Shown here: one piece after another, positions 34,430-44,098 of the stretch
Numbering within the stretch: the first letter of the stretch is position 1
How the letters are laid out: each line of letters begins with the position of its first letter
From: Rhizobium bangladeshense
GTDB lineage: Bacteria; Pseudomonadota; Alphaproteobacteria; Rhizobiales; Rhizobiaceae
Length of the DNA: 64,000 nucleotides
NCBI RefSeq assembly: GCF_001662075.1
Contig: NZ_LYPL01000002.1
Span: 124,001-188,000 of the forward strand
Reading direction: 5' to 3'
Translations under genes and position numbers: made by a program
Notes under the pieces: generated by a model
The model's input: the letters and a program-made list of their open reading frames with translations, nothing else
Databases searched by the model: none
Told to the model about the DNA's origin: nothing

Positions 34430-35065
34430 TCATTTATCCTTGGATGGTGCGAAAGTAGTTTTTCCTTCCCCGGTGGGAGAAGGGGAGGCGCCGGCCAGAA
34501 GCGCGTTCACATAATCCTCCGTCAGCGCGATCGAGGCTTCGATGCCGATCGGCGCCGATTTCAGACTTCGCCTGATATAGAGCCCGTCGATCATCGCCGC
34601 AGCGCCCTCGGCGACGCGTTCTGCGGCATCGGCCGGCAGCAGCGCCTTGAGATCGGCAAGCAGGTTGGAGCGCAGCCGTCGGGCATAGATCACCAGGAAG
34701 CGGCGCGTCTCCTCCGAGCGCTGCGCCTCGGCATAGAAGGCAAGCCATGCGGCGATCGTCTCGGGCGCGAACTGGTCGGCATGGAAGCTGACGCGGATGA
34801 CGGCCGAAAGCCGCTCGCGCGGCGTCCGCGCCGCCTTCAGCGCCGCCACCGTGTCGCGGCGCAGTTGCCGCAGCAGCGAGCGGATCGTTTCGATCAGCAA
34901 CTGCTCCTTGCTGCCGAAATAATGATGGGCAAGGGCTGGCGACACGCCGGCCTGGCGGGCGATGTCGGACATGGTGACGGCAAGCGAGCCGTGATCGCCG
35001 ATCACCCGCAGCGCCGCGTCGACAAGCGCCTTGCGGCGCACCGGCTCCATTCCGACTTTGGGCAA
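34430..35065 (-). CDS. betI: TetR-family repressor of choline/betaine genes
   Basis: A 211-residue repressor. TTG 35065 gives [15 protein letters not shown], the start seen in other BetI proteins, and GGGAG is eight bases upstream; GTG 35071 would add two residues. [34 protein letters not shown]. The C-terminal domain ([26 protein letters not shown]) is that of BetI. It sits first in betI-betB-betA and an 8-bp-arm palindrome lies 35 bases upstream of the start, pointing to autoregulation with release by choline. Confidence 0.9.
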   Translation of the reverse strand: MPKVGMEPVRRKALVDAALRVIGDHGSLAVTMSDIARQAGVSPALAHHYFGSKEQLLIETIRSLLRQLRRDTVAALKAARTPRERLSAVIRVSFHADQFAPETIAAWLAFYAEAQRSEETRRFLVIYARRLRSNLLADLKALLPADAAERVAEGAAAMIDGLYIRRSLKSAPIGIEASIALTEDYVNALLAGASPSPTGEGKTTFAPSKDK

Positions 35066-35100
35066 GGCCACAACTCCCTGAAAACCGTGCTATGTTATTT

Positions 35101-35120
35101 TTGATTGACTGATCAATCAA
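35101..35120. promoter_or_regulatory. BetI operator-like palindrome
   Basis: Arms TTGATTGA and TCAATCAA are perfect inverted repeats with a 4-base spacer (CTGA), just upstream of betI and in the spacer to the divergent gene at 35206. The sequence is similar to the TTGATTGG-type half site known for E. coli BetI. Confidence 0.7.
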
Positions 35121-35205
35121 CAAAAATCTTTCGCGTCTGACGTGGGTTCGGATCTTTTCGCGAGATTTTGCTGCAACATATTCAAAATCATCCGGGAGGT
35201 GCGTT

Positions 35206-35754
35206 ATGACAGATGTCTTTGACGGAGTGCCAAAATCCCAGCTGCAGTCGAAATGGATCTGGTTCGTCGGCCTCGGCGTGCTGCTCTTCGTCTGCGGGCT
35301 GATCGCTCTCGGCAATCTGATGCTCGCGACCGTCGTCTCCGTCTATTACGTCGGCATTCTGATGCTGTTCGGCGGCGTCATCTATCTCGTCCACGCCTTC
35401 CAGGTGCGCGGTTGGGATCATGTGCTCTTCTGGGCGTTGAGCGGCCTGCTCTATGTGCTGGCCGGCATCTGCGCCTTCGTCAATCCGATCCTGACATCGG
35501 CGGCGCTGACGCTGTTTCTGTCGCTCGCTCTGGTCATCGCCGGCGTCTTCCGCACCTGGGTCGGCAGGCGCATGAAGCCGGCCAAGGGCTGGGGCTGGAT
35601 CGTCGCCAGCGGCGTTATCACTGCCCTTGCCGGTTTCGTCATCGCGCTCGGCTGGCCGGTCAACAGCCTCTGGGTCCTCGGCCTGTTCCTGGCTGCCGAT
35701 CTCATTATCCAGGGCTGGACGATGATCGCCTTCGGCCTCGGCATCCGCGGCTGA
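35206..35754 (+). CDS. HdeD family acid-resistance membrane protein
   Basis: A 182-residue inner membrane protein with GGGAGGT before ATG 35206. Six hydrophobic segments in three pairs (WIWFVGLGVLLFVCGLIAL; VSVYYVGILMLFGGVIYLV; VLFWALSGLLYVLAGICAF; LTLFLSLALVIAGVFRTWV; WGWIVASGVITALAGFVIAL; VLGLFLAADLIIQGWTMIAFG) fit HdeD/DUF308 repeats. In E. coli HdeD contributes to acid resistance at high density. It is divergent from betI and shares the control region with the BetI palindrome. Confidence 0.85.
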   Translation: MTDVFDGVPKSQLQSKWIWFVGLGVLLFVCGLIALGNLMLATVVSVYYVGILMLFGGVIYLVHAFQVRGWDHVLFWALSGLLYVLAGICAFVNPILTSAALTLFLSLALVIAGVFRTWVGRRMKPAKGWGWIVASGVITALAGFVIALGWPVNSLWVLGLFLAADLIIQGWTMIAFGLGIRG

Positions 35755-35916
35755 AGCCTTTTTGCTACGCCTATTTTGACAAGGACATGACGGGGGATTA
35801 GACTTAAGGGGTATGGACCGCTCGCCAAAAGGGTGTGGTTCTGTGTACGAACGCCGCAAATGGTCATGCATCCCCCAAAGGCAGGGTTCTGCCTGAATAA
35901 AAAAGGGAGGAAGTTC

Positions 35917-36159
35917 ATGCCGATGGTCACCGTTTCCATCTCTCCGCAACAGGCAGCGGGCATTCGTGCCGCCGTCGATAATGGCGGCTACGCCTCGAGC
36001 AGCGAGGTCGTCCGCGAGGCGCTGCGCCTCTGGGACAGCGCCCGCAAGCTCGGCGAAATCAAGGCCGATCCCCTCGATGACGAGAGCGTTGTCTCGGGCG
36101 GCAAATGCGTCGCCGACATGTTTGCCGATCATGAGGCGCAGCGCCGTCGCTCCGCCTGA
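35917..36159 (+). CDS. ParD-like ribbon-helix-helix antitoxin, apparently orphan
   Basis: An 80-residue protein with AGGGAGG before ATG 35917. The RHH part is MVTVSISPQQAAGIRAAVDNGGYASSSEVVREALRLW, the classic ParD/CopG start with SSEVVREALR. The acidic C-terminus (DPLDDESVVSGGKCVADMF) normally wraps a ParE toxin. No ParE or RelE gene follows; the next gene is a c-di-GMP enzyme. It may be an orphan antitoxin or a plain regulator. Confidence 0.75.
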   Translation: MPMVTVSISPQQAAGIRAAVDNGGYASSSEVVREALRLWDSARKLGEIKADPLDDESVVSGGKCVADMFADHEAQRRRSA

Positions 36160-36318
36160 ATAAGCATCTGATTGCATGGGGGAATTCGAATAAACGCGGA
36201 ACGCGCAGCGATGGTTCGCGTCTTTCACAAAACTTTCACACTGGCGAAAGGGTTCGTTGATCCTTCTGCCGCATGGTCCTGGCTCAAGAAGAACAATTCA
36301 CAGCGGAGCTCGGCCGAG

Positions 36319-38136
36319 ATGAAAACCGCCACATCCCTGGTTGCTCCCGTCGAGCCCGACGTCCTGCGCCGTTATGCCAGCGACCAGATCGTCACCCTTG
36401 CCAAGCTTGTGGTCGAGAATGCCTTCCAGCCGATCGTCGAGGCCGGCACCGGCACGGTGTTCGGTTATGAATCGCTGATGCGCGGCCAGGAACGCATCGG
36501 CTTCGACACGCCGGCCGACATTCTCGACGAGGCCCATCAGGCCGGCCAGCTCTTACAGCTCGAACAAATGCTGGCGAGCCGCGCGCTCGCCAAATTCGCG
36601 ACGCTGTCGAATTTCTCCAGCTCCACGCTCTTCCTCAATCTCGATGTCCGGCTGATCCCGCATGGCGAGCGCCTGGTCGAAAACCTATTGCAGCATCTGA
36701 GGACCGCGAATATCCCGCCGTCTTCGATCTGTTTCGAATTCTCCGAGCGTTTCGACAATACCAGCGTGCCGGAATTCTCCGCCCTGGTGTCGAAGCTGCG
36801 CAAGGCCGGCTTCAAGCTGGCGATCGACGATTTCGGCGTCGGTCACGGCGAAATGAAACTGCTTTGCGACTATGCTGTCGACTATCTGAAGATCGACCGC
36901 CATTTCGTCGCCGAGATCGATCGCAGCCCGCGCAAGCGTCACCTCCTGAGAAGCATCGTCAATATCGCCCATGTGCTCGGCACCCGCGTCATCGCCGAGG
37001 GCATCGAAACCGAAGCCGAATTCATCGCCTGTCGCGAATATGGCGTTGACCTTGTCCAGGGCTGGTTCATCTCGCGGCCGACGACGCATGTGTCCGAGCT
37101 CGCGCCGTCCTTCCCGCATCTGCAGGAACTCGGAAAAGGCAAGCGCGCCAGCCAGTCGCTCGACGAGATCCTCATCCGCAGGCAGATCGAACTCCTGCCG
37201 ACGGTTTACGAGAACGACAGCATCGACAGCGTCTTCGAACTTTTCCGCCGCAATCCGCGCCAGGCTTTCTTTCCCGTGCTCAACGCCAATGACGAGCCGC
37301 GCGGCATCATTCACGAGCACCACCTCAAGGAATTTATCTATCAGCCCTTCGGCCGCGATCTCCTGAAGAACAAGATGTATGAGCGCAGCATTTCGCATTT
37401 CGTCGAGATGGCGCCGATTGTCGGCCTCGACAGCGATGCTGAGCATCTGATGGCGATCTTCGCCAATATGGAAGGCAGCAACTGCCTGATCCTCACCGAC
37501 AATATGCGTTATGCCGGCGTCGTCTCCGCCGCCTCGCTGATCAAGGTCATCAACGAGAAGCAGCTGAAGACCGCCCAGGACCAGAACCCCCTGACCGGCC
37601 TGCCCGGCAATCGCGCCATCCGTGATTTCATGCGCCAGTCCGGCCGCGACGGCGATGAGGTCCGCCATTTCTGCTATTGCGACTTCGACAATTTTAAGCC
37701 GTTCAACGATGCTTATGGCTTCCATCTCGGCGATCACGCGATCTCGCTGTTTGCCGCGCTGATGCGCCGTTATTTCTTCGCCGAGCGTCATTTCCTCGGC
37801 CATGTCGGCGGCGACGACTTCTTCATTGGCGTCGTCGGCGGGACGCAGGACGAGCTGACGGAAATTCTCGACCGGCTGATCAGCGATTTCCATGACGACG
37901 TGCTCGACCTCTATTCCGAAGAGCACCGCGCCGCCGGCCGCATCCTCGGCCACGACCGCACCGGCACCGAGGCCCTGTTCCCGCTGATGCGCTGCTCGAT
38001 CGGCGTGCTCGAACTGCCGGAAGGCCTCGTCATCGACGATATCAACCGCGTCAGCGCCGAAATCGCCGTCGTCAAATCGGCCGCCAAGGAGAGCGAGGAG
38101 GGCCTCGCCTTCCACGTCTTGGGCGAGGCGAATTGA
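36319..38136 (+). CDS. c-di-GMP enzyme with EAL, CBS-pair-like and GGDDF domains
   Basis: A 605-residue cytoplasmic protein; ATG 36319 is preferred (CGGAG upstream) over ATG 36211. The EAL domain (about 25-265) keeps ESL (51-53), the Asn of LFLNLD, Glu in CFEFSER, DDFGVG (170-174), the Lys of YLKIDR, Glu in AEGIE and Gln in VQG, so phosphodiesterase activity is likely. Residues about 285-415 look like a CBS pair. The GGDEF domain is GGDDF (497-501) with a normal FDNFKPFNDAYG; whether it makes c-di-GMP or only binds GTP is open. Order EAL first is unusual. Confidence 0.85.
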   Translation: MKTATSLVAPVEPDVLRRYASDQIVTLAKLVVENAFQPIVEAGTGTVFGYESLMRGQERIGFDTPADILDEAHQAGQLLQLEQMLASRALAKFATLSNFSSSTLFLNLDVRLIPHGERLVENLLQHLRTANIPPSSICFEFSERFDNTSVPEFSALVSKLRKAGFKLAIDDFGVGHGEMKLLCDYAVDYLKIDRHFVAEIDRSPRKRHLLRSIVNIAHVLGTRVIAEGIETEAEFIACREYGVDLVQGWFISRPTTHVSELAPSFPHLQELGKGKRASQSLDEILIRRQIELLPTVYENDSIDSVFELFRRNPRQAFFPVLNANDEPRGIIHEHHLKEFIYQPFGRDLLKNKMYERSISHFVEMAPIVGLDSDAEHLMAIFANMEGSNCLILTDNMRYAGVVSAASLIKVINEKQLKTAQDQNPLTGLPGNRAIRDFMRQSGRDGDEVRHFCYCDFDNFKPFNDAYGFHLGDHAISLFAALMRRYFFAERHFLGHVGGDDFFIGVVGGTQDELTEILDRLISDFHDDVLDLYSEEHRAAGRILGHDRTGTEALFPLMRCSIGVLELPEGLVIDDINRVSAEIAVVKSAAKESEEGLAFHVLGEAN

Positions 38137-38182
38137 CGCCCTTGCCGCTTCCAACCTTTCCAAGCCGGCGGTGCTGATTTAA

Positions 38183-39214
<1,032 letters not shown>

Positions 39215-39620
39215 GGGGTTTATCTGCCATTGCGGGCAACTTGCATGAATGTCCGCATCCGCCTGCGCCGGCTCCTGCCGCTCCGCACTCGAAACCTTCC
39301 GCGCCGTTTTCGGTGCCGAGGTCGAGCGCAGCGGAACACATCCTTTTGCGCGCTCGCCGCATCACACCGCGGCAAGGCTTGGCCTTTCTAACCTAAATTA
39401 TCTCGCCTAGAGATCGCCTCGTGCCCCTCATCCGGCTACCGCCACCTCCCCTTTGCGGGGCGAAGGGGAGTAGCCGCAACCTCTGAGTTCCATCTAGCTA
39501 CCGAGGGGCACGTCCCCTCGCCCCGTCAGAACGGGGAGAGGGTTAGGGTGAGGGGCAGATGATCAATGTGCCGTGGGGTCCTTATCTGCACTTCTTAAGC
39601 CGGCACGAGCTGCTCAAACC
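39215..39620. other. 406-base intergenic region with a RIME-like repeat
   Basis: No supported gene. The right half (39424-39555) is the second RIME-like palindrome. The left part has a short decayed sequence rich in GC without a recognisable motif. Confidence 0.5.
39424..39555. repeat. RIME-like palindromic element, second copy
   Basis: About 132 bases beginning CCCCTCATCC and ending GGGTGAGGGG, with the same internal order as 32807-32942 (CCCCTTTGCGGGGCGAAGGGG, then CGTCCCCTCGCCCCGTC..ACGGGGAGAGGG). The outer ends are inverted repeats of each other. Confidence 0.65.
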
Positions 39621-40832
39621 TCAGGCCGGCTGCCGAACCTGCCGCCGGCTGCTTTCGAGATAGAGCAGCGCGCCGATCGCCGCGAGACCCGCGGCGGCGC
39701 CGACGAAGGCGGTACCGGAATAATCGGTGAGCGATGTGCCGAAGGCGAAGAGCCCGGCGGCGATGCCGGTGCCGATGAAGGTGTTGAGCGAGAGCAGCGA
39801 GGTTCCGAGCCCCGGCCGGTCGGCGATAAGGTCCTGCAGATAGGTGATCGGAACGCTGAGGATCGCCGCCGCCCCGCAGGCGTTGACGAGAAGCAGCGCA
39901 TAGAGGTGCCAGGGTGCGGAAGAAAGTCCGAGCAGCAGCAGATAGGCGCAATAGATCAGTGCGCCAAAGGCGAGCACATGCACGGTGCGGAAGCGCCGTT
40001 GGGCAAAACCCCACATCATCATGAACGGCATTTCCAGAAGCGCCGTCAGCCCAGCGATGAAACCGACGTCGACTACACTTCCACCTGCCGCATGGGTGAT
40101 GATCAGCGGAAGGAGCATGCCGTTCAGCCGCTGCAATCCGAACAGCAGCGACATGACGGCGACGCGCACCAGCACATAGGGCATGAATATCCGCTTCAGC
40201 GAAACCAGGAATCCGACGGGATCGGGGACGGGGCCGGCCGTGCCGTTGCCCGGCGCGAAGAAGAAATACAGGCAGAAGCAGACGAGGCTTGCGAAGGCCG
40301 CGATCCCATAGGCCGGCGTCATCGACGTCGAATTGACGAGATAGAGGCCGATCAGCCCCGGCGCCAGCGCCCAGGAGCCGGAAAACAGCGCCCGCACAGT
40401 TGCCGTGACCGCGGCGCCCGCACCGCGCTCGATCTGGTTGGTTCTGGCGCGCAGGCTGGCGAAAAGCAACGAATAAGTGGAATTGCTCATCGGCACCAGC
40501 AGAAGCGTCGAGACGATGAAGATTGCCGGGCTGTGGATGATCGCGATCGATCCGAAGCCGAGCATGCCGGCGACCGAAAGCGCCAGCACCAGCGGCCGCC
40601 GCTCCTTCAGCCGGTCCGACCAGATCCCGAGCGTCAGGCTCGTAATAACGTTGACGATCGCCGAGAAGAACACCAGCGCCGAATAGGTGCCGTTGCTCAA
40701 GCCCAGTTCATTGATGCCGATGATCGACTGGTAAGGCACGGTCGAGGCGTAAGTGAAGGCGAGCGCGACGAGCGTCACGGTGGGAATGCGGATTCTATTA
40801 TCGCGCAGAATCAAGGAAAGAGTGGATGACAT
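39621..40832 (-). CDS. MFS transporter, sugar-efflux (SET) type
   Basis: A 403-residue membrane protein; ATG 40832 is used, with an in-frame ATG at 40856 as alternative. Twelve hydrophobic segments can be read. The motif between TM2 and 3 is LGIWSDRLKERRPLVLAL, the MFS signature. PMSNSTYSLLFASLRARTNQ and YASTVPYQSIIGINELGL resemble SetA-type sugar efflux proteins. Its substrate is unknown. It is alone, reading toward the RIME-like repeat. Confidence 0.8.
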   Translation of the reverse strand: MSSTLSLILRDNRIRIPTVTLVALAFTYASTVPYQSIIGINELGLSNGTYSALVFFSAIVNVITSLTLGIWSDRLKERRPLVLALSVAGMLGFGSIAIIHSPAIFIVSTLLLVPMSNSTYSLLFASLRARTNQIERGAGAAVTATVRALFSGSWALAPGLIGLYLVNSTSMTPAYGIAAFASLVCFCLYFFFAPGNGTAGPVPDPVGFLVSLKRIFMPYVLVRVAVMSLLFGLQRLNGMLLPLIITHAAGGSVVDVGFIAGLTALLEMPFMMMWGFAQRRFRTVHVLAFGALIYCAYLLLLGLSSAPWHLYALLLVNACGAAAILSVPITYLQDLIADRPGLGTSLLSLNTFIGTGIAAGLFAFGTSLTDYSGTAFVGAAAGLAAIGALLYLESSRRQVRQPA

Positions 40833-40931
40833 TGGGGGCGGTTCCTGACGCACCATCTTTAGCTGCGTCCGATGCATCAGAGAAACGATAGTTTTCGATC
40901 GTTTCAATCAATTCCTGTTATAATTGTTGGG

Positions 40932-41171
40932 TCAGATCTGCGCCGTCAAACCGGCGAGCCAGAAATCGATTTGCCCCAGGGGAAGAATGCTTCCGAGGAA
41001 ACCGGTCAGCGCCGGCGCAATCGACATCAAAGCCAACCCCAGAAGGGCCCCGAAGATGATTCCAACGCTTGTCCTCTTGGGCCGGCGCGCCAACCAGCAG
41101 GCCAGACCGAGAGAGACGAGCGTGAAAAATACCCACAATATGGACGCTGAAATGGATAGACCTGATTGCAA
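40932..41171 (-). CDS. Small two-TM membrane protein, hypothetical
   Basis: Of a longer open frame only the last 79 residues look like a protein: [28 protein letters not shown], then [31 protein letters not shown] 41171 with GAAGG seven bases upstream is the best start I can find. Upstream of it the frame runs into repeat-like DNA. Two TM segments, a basic loop, no known family. The call is moderate because of the weak start. Confidence 0.4.
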   Translation of the reverse strand: MQSGLSISASILWVFFTLVSLGLACWLARRPKRTSVGIIFGALLGLALMSIAPALTGFLGSILPLGQIDFWLAGLTAQI

Positions 41172-41299
41172 GATGATACCTTCGAATGTGACTCGGTTGC
41201 GGGATAGCGTCGCTACGCCTCCAACCTCAAGGCTTGCGTTCACACGGGGCGCGGAGGTCGCGATCCGAGCAGCCTTCATCAATACGGCTGGAGCGAGGC

Positions 41300-41470
41300 G
41301 CAAGATCTGGGATGACGGAGGTCGAGACCGAATTGGCAGCATGCGCATCCTCCGCCCCGGCATTGCGGTTCTGCTCCAGGAGCCACCCCACCCGCCGTCA
41401 TGCTCGGCCTTGAGCCGAGCATCCATGCTGGCCTCCGTTAGCAACGGACATGGATCGCCGGCTCAAGGCC
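41300..41470. repeat. Repetitive intergenic sequence with hairpin
   Basis: This part contains the stem GCTCGGC (41402-41408) / GCCGAGC (41414-41420). Translations in it read like the repeated [12 protein letters not shown] strings that come from widespread palindromic elements in rhizobial genomes, not from a gene. Confidence 0.4.
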
Positions 41471-41617
41471 GACGTGGCGCCTCCGCCAAACATCCCGTCG
41501 ACGCGTCGGCGGCGCCGGGAACCCGCGCAGCCACCAAACAGGTAGCCTAAACCCGTTGGCTTTCGTGCCTCGACGCGTTATGCCTGCCGCATCCCGCCAG
41601 CATCCGGATGAGAACCC

Positions 41618-42625
41618 ATGACCAGTCCCGTCACCGTCGAAGTTACCCGTGGCCTGCTTGTCGAAAGCCGCCACCGCGGCGCGGTGGCCGTCGTCGATGG
41701 CGACGGCAAGCTCGTCTTTTCGCTCGGCGATATCGAAGCCGCCGTCTTCCCGCGTTCGGCCTGCAAGGCGATGCAGGCGCTGCCGCTCGTCGAAAGCGGT
41801 GCGGCCGACGCCTATGGTTTCGGTGACAAGGAGCTGGCGCTCGCCTGCGCCTCGCATAATGGCGAGGACGAGCATGTGGCGCTTGCCGCCTCCATGCTGG
41901 CGCGCGCCGGCCGCAATGCCGAAGCACTGGAATGCGGCGCCCATTGGTCGATGAGCCAGAAGGTCCTGATCCACCAGGCCCGCACGCTGGAGGCGCCGAC
42001 CGCGCTGCACAACAATTGCTCCGGCAAACATTCCGGTTTCATCTGTACCTGCTGCCACCAGCATATCGATCCGAAGGGCTATGTCGGCTATGAGCACCCG
42101 CTGCAGGTCGAGATCCGCGCCGCGATGGAAAGCCTGACCGGCGCCGTGCTCGGCGCCGAGGCCTGCGGCACCGACGGCTGCTCCATCCCGACCTATGCGG
42201 TGCCGCTCAGGAGCCTTGCCCGCGGCTTCGCCAAAATGGCGACTGGAACCGGCCTGGAACGCCTGCGTGCCAAGGCATCCCGCCGCCTGATCGAGGCCTG
42301 CATGGCCGAGCCCTTCTATGTCGCCGGCTCCGGCCGCGCCTGCACGAAGCTGATGCAGATCGCCCCGGGCCGCATCTTCGTCAAGACCGGCGCCGAGGGC
42401 GTCTTCTGCGCCGCGATCCCGGAAAAGGGCATCGCCATCGCGCTGAAATGCGAGGACGGCGCCACGCGTGCTGCCGAGGCCATGGTGGCCGCCACGCTCG
42501 CCCGCTTCTTCGAGACGGAGGACGAGGTGCACGCCGCCCTGATGGGCTTTGCCGCGCCCTCGATGCGCAATTGGAACGGCATCCATGTCGGCGATATCAG
42601 CGTTACCTCGGCCTTGGCCGAATGA
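41618..42625 (+). CDS. L-asparaginase, class 3 (Rhizobium etli type)
   Basis: A 335-residue enzyme hydrolysing L-asparagine to aspartate and ammonia, of the rhizobial class unrelated to the E. coli and plant types. It begins VTRGLLVESRHRGAVAVVDG. Key residues known for R. etli ReAV can be matched: Ser47-x-x-Lys50 (PRSACKAMQ), Ser79 (CASHNGE), Cys134 and Lys137 (NNCSGKHSG) and Cys188 (GTDGCSIP), the last ones forming the zinc site. A late GRIFVKTGAEG gives the second Lys. The preceding gene is small; the next, DeoR, is on the other strand, so no operon is seen. Confidence 0.9.
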   Translation: MTSPVTVEVTRGLLVESRHRGAVAVVDGDGKLVFSLGDIEAAVFPRSACKAMQALPLVESGAADAYGFGDKELALACASHNGEDEHVALAASMLARAGRNAEALECGAHWSMSQKVLIHQARTLEAPTALHNNCSGKHSGFICTCCHQHIDPKGYVGYEHPLQVEIRAAMESLTGAVLGAEACGTDGCSIPTYAVPLRSLARGFAKMATGTGLERLRAKASRRLIEACMAEPFYVAGSGRACTKLMQIAPGRIFVKTGAEGVFCAAIPEKGIAIALKCEDGATRAAEAMVAATLARFFETEDEVHAALMGFAAPSMRNWNGIHVGDISVTSALAE

Positions 42626-43381
42626 TTATGCCGCGGCGATCGTGTTATTGAGATCGCGATAGGGTTTCAGCCGCTCGTCGCTCATCTCGGCCGGCACGAT
42701 CAGCCCGGCCACCTCGGAAATGCCGAGCACCGGGCAGGGCGAGACGAGGTCGAACTTCTCCTGCGTCAGCAGCACATGCGTTTCGGCCGAGCAGCGGGCG
42801 ATATGGCGTTTAATCGCCGCTTCCTCGAAATCGCCGGTGGATAGCCCGTGCACCGGATGGGCGGCGGTGACGCCGAGGAAGAACAGGTCGGGGCGCAGCA
42901 GCGAGATCGCCGCCATCGCCGCCGCCCCCGTCGCCACCATTGAATGTTTGTAGAGCCGGCCGCCGGCAAGGATCACATCGGCCGTCGGATGGTGTTCGAG
43001 TTCGGCGGCGATCGTCGGACTGTGGGTGGCAACCGTCAGCGGCATGTCGCGTGGCAAGTGCCTGGCGACCTCCGCCGTCGTCGTGCCGCCGTCGAGGAAG
43101 ATCATCTGCCCCGGCTTGACCATCGCCGCCGCTGCCGCCCCGAGTCGCGCCTTGATCTCGGACGAGACACTGCGGCGCGCGGTGAAATCGGGCAGGTCAG
43201 GCGAAAGCGGCATCGCCCCGCCATGCACGCGTTTCAACAGCCCTTCCGCCGCCATTTCTCGGAGGTCGCGCCGGATCGTGTCTTCCGAAAGCGAAAAATC
43301 CTCGGCGACGCGCTTAGCGATCACCTGGCCGTCACGGCGCAATATGTCGAGGATCAGGGTCTTGCGTTGCGTCGTCAGCAT
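42626..43381 (-). CDS. DeoR-family transcriptional regulator
   Basis: A 251-residue repressor with GGAGAG before ATG 43381. HTH: TTQRKTLILDILRRDGQVIAKRVAEDFSLSEDTIRRDLREMAAEGLLKRVHGGA, the DeoR signature. The sugar-phosphate-binding domain follows (IFLDGGTTTAEVARHLP, VILAGGRLYKHSMVATG, FLGVTAAHPVHGLSTGD). It is convergent with asparaginase, one base away, and divergent from a DUF4406 gene, whose spacer has TGCACGA repeats. Confidence 0.87.
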   Translation of the reverse strand: MLTTQRKTLILDILRRDGQVIAKRVAEDFSLSEDTIRRDLREMAAEGLLKRVHGGAMPLSPDLPDFTARRSVSSEIKARLGAAAAAMVKPGQMIFLDGGTTTAEVARHLPRDMPLTVATHSPTIAAELEHHPTADVILAGGRLYKHSMVATGAAAMAAISLLRPDLFFLGVTAAHPVHGLSTGDFEEAAIKRHIARCSAETHVLLTQEKFDLVSPCPVLGISEVAGLIVPAEMSDERLKPYRDLNNTIAAA

Positions 43382-43419
43382 CGTCTCTCCGCACAAAATT
43401 GAACGAGATAGCGTGATAC

Positions 43420-43456
43420 TGCACGAAATGACTCGACATTCAAGAATTATCGTGCA
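43420..43456. promoter_or_regulatory. Inverted repeat TGCACGA / TCGTGCA between DeoR and DUF4406 genes
   Basis: Seven-base arms at 43420-43426 and 43450-43456 are separated by 23 bases, and another CGTGCA occurs at 43471-43476. Candidate operator of the DeoR protein acting on both genes; unproven. Confidence 0.4.
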
Positions 43457-43509
43457 TTTTCGGGAAGTCCCGTGCATGAGGCAGGGAGCGCTCAACGATG
43501 GAGTAAAAG

Positions 43510-43866
43510 ATGCTGATTTTGATTGCCGGGCCTTACCGGTCGGGAACGGGCGACGACCCGGAAAAGATGGCCGCCAACCTGAAGCGGTTGGAGGAGCCTT
43601 CGCACAAGCTGTTTGCCGCCGGCCACGTGCCGATGATCGGCGAATGGGTAGCGCTGCCGATCTGGCATGCGGCCGGCGGCAGGTCGGTCGGCGATGCGCT
43701 CTACGAGGAAATTTTCCACCCGGTGGCCGGCCGGCTGCTGCAGCTCTGCGAGGGTGTGCTGCGTCTGCCTGGCGAATCCAAGGGCGCCGACAACGACGTG
43801 CGCATCGCCAGGGAGCGCGGCATCCCGGTGTGGCACAGGCTGGAGGATGTGCCGGGCTGCGGCTGA
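43510..43866 (+). CDS. DUF4406-type nucleoside deoxyribosyltransferase-like protein
   Basis: A 118-residue protein with GGAG near 43499 and ATG 43510. The start MLILIAGPYRSGTGDDPEKM, GHVPMIGEWVALP and the C-terminal GADNDVRIARERGIPVW follow the DUF4406 / nucleoside 2-deoxyribosyltransferase-like fold (a Rossmann-like fold with an AGPY motif). It is divergent from the DeoR gene, suggesting regulation by sugar or nucleoside. Its reaction is not known. Confidence 0.7.
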   Translation: MLILIAGPYRSGTGDDPEKMAANLKRLEEPSHKLFAAGHVPMIGEWVALPIWHAAGGRSVGDALYEEIFHPVAGRLLQLCEGVLRLPGESKGADNDVRIARERGIPVWHRLEDVPGCG

Positions 43867-43924
43867 GGGGCGGGGGCCTTAATGTGCCCTTCGCTTGATG
43901 CTCAGCGCATTCGCGGCCCTGCCG

Positions 43925-44000
43925 CTCACCCCTTCTTCCCCGCGGGGGGCCGTAGGACGCTCGACCCAGGCAAAGGTGGCCGAAGGGTCGGATGAGGGGG
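43925..44000. repeat. Decayed RIME-like fragment
   Basis: CTCACCCCTTCTTCCCCG...CGGATGAGGGG resembles the ends of the elements at 32807 and 39424 but in the opposite orientation and shorter. Confidence 0.4.
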
Positions 44001-44098
44001 GGCGCACGGTAGGTCCGCCATGCCAATAACCGCCATCTCCCCGGTTCCGGCGGACCCATTCCTGCGCTATACCACATCCCGAAAGGGAGACGAGAACC

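Noticed and set aside
32893..34458. 521-codon frame opposite betB
   Set aside because: Antisense shadow of betB; His/Arg/Asp-rich composition typical of such shadows.
36685..38163. 492-codon frame opposite the EAL gene
   Set aside because: Shadow of the real coding strand, which has intact catalytic motifs.
41172..41444. N-terminal extension of the small membrane protein
   Set aside because: The extra about 90 codons read as [16 protein letters not shown] repeat translation, not protein.
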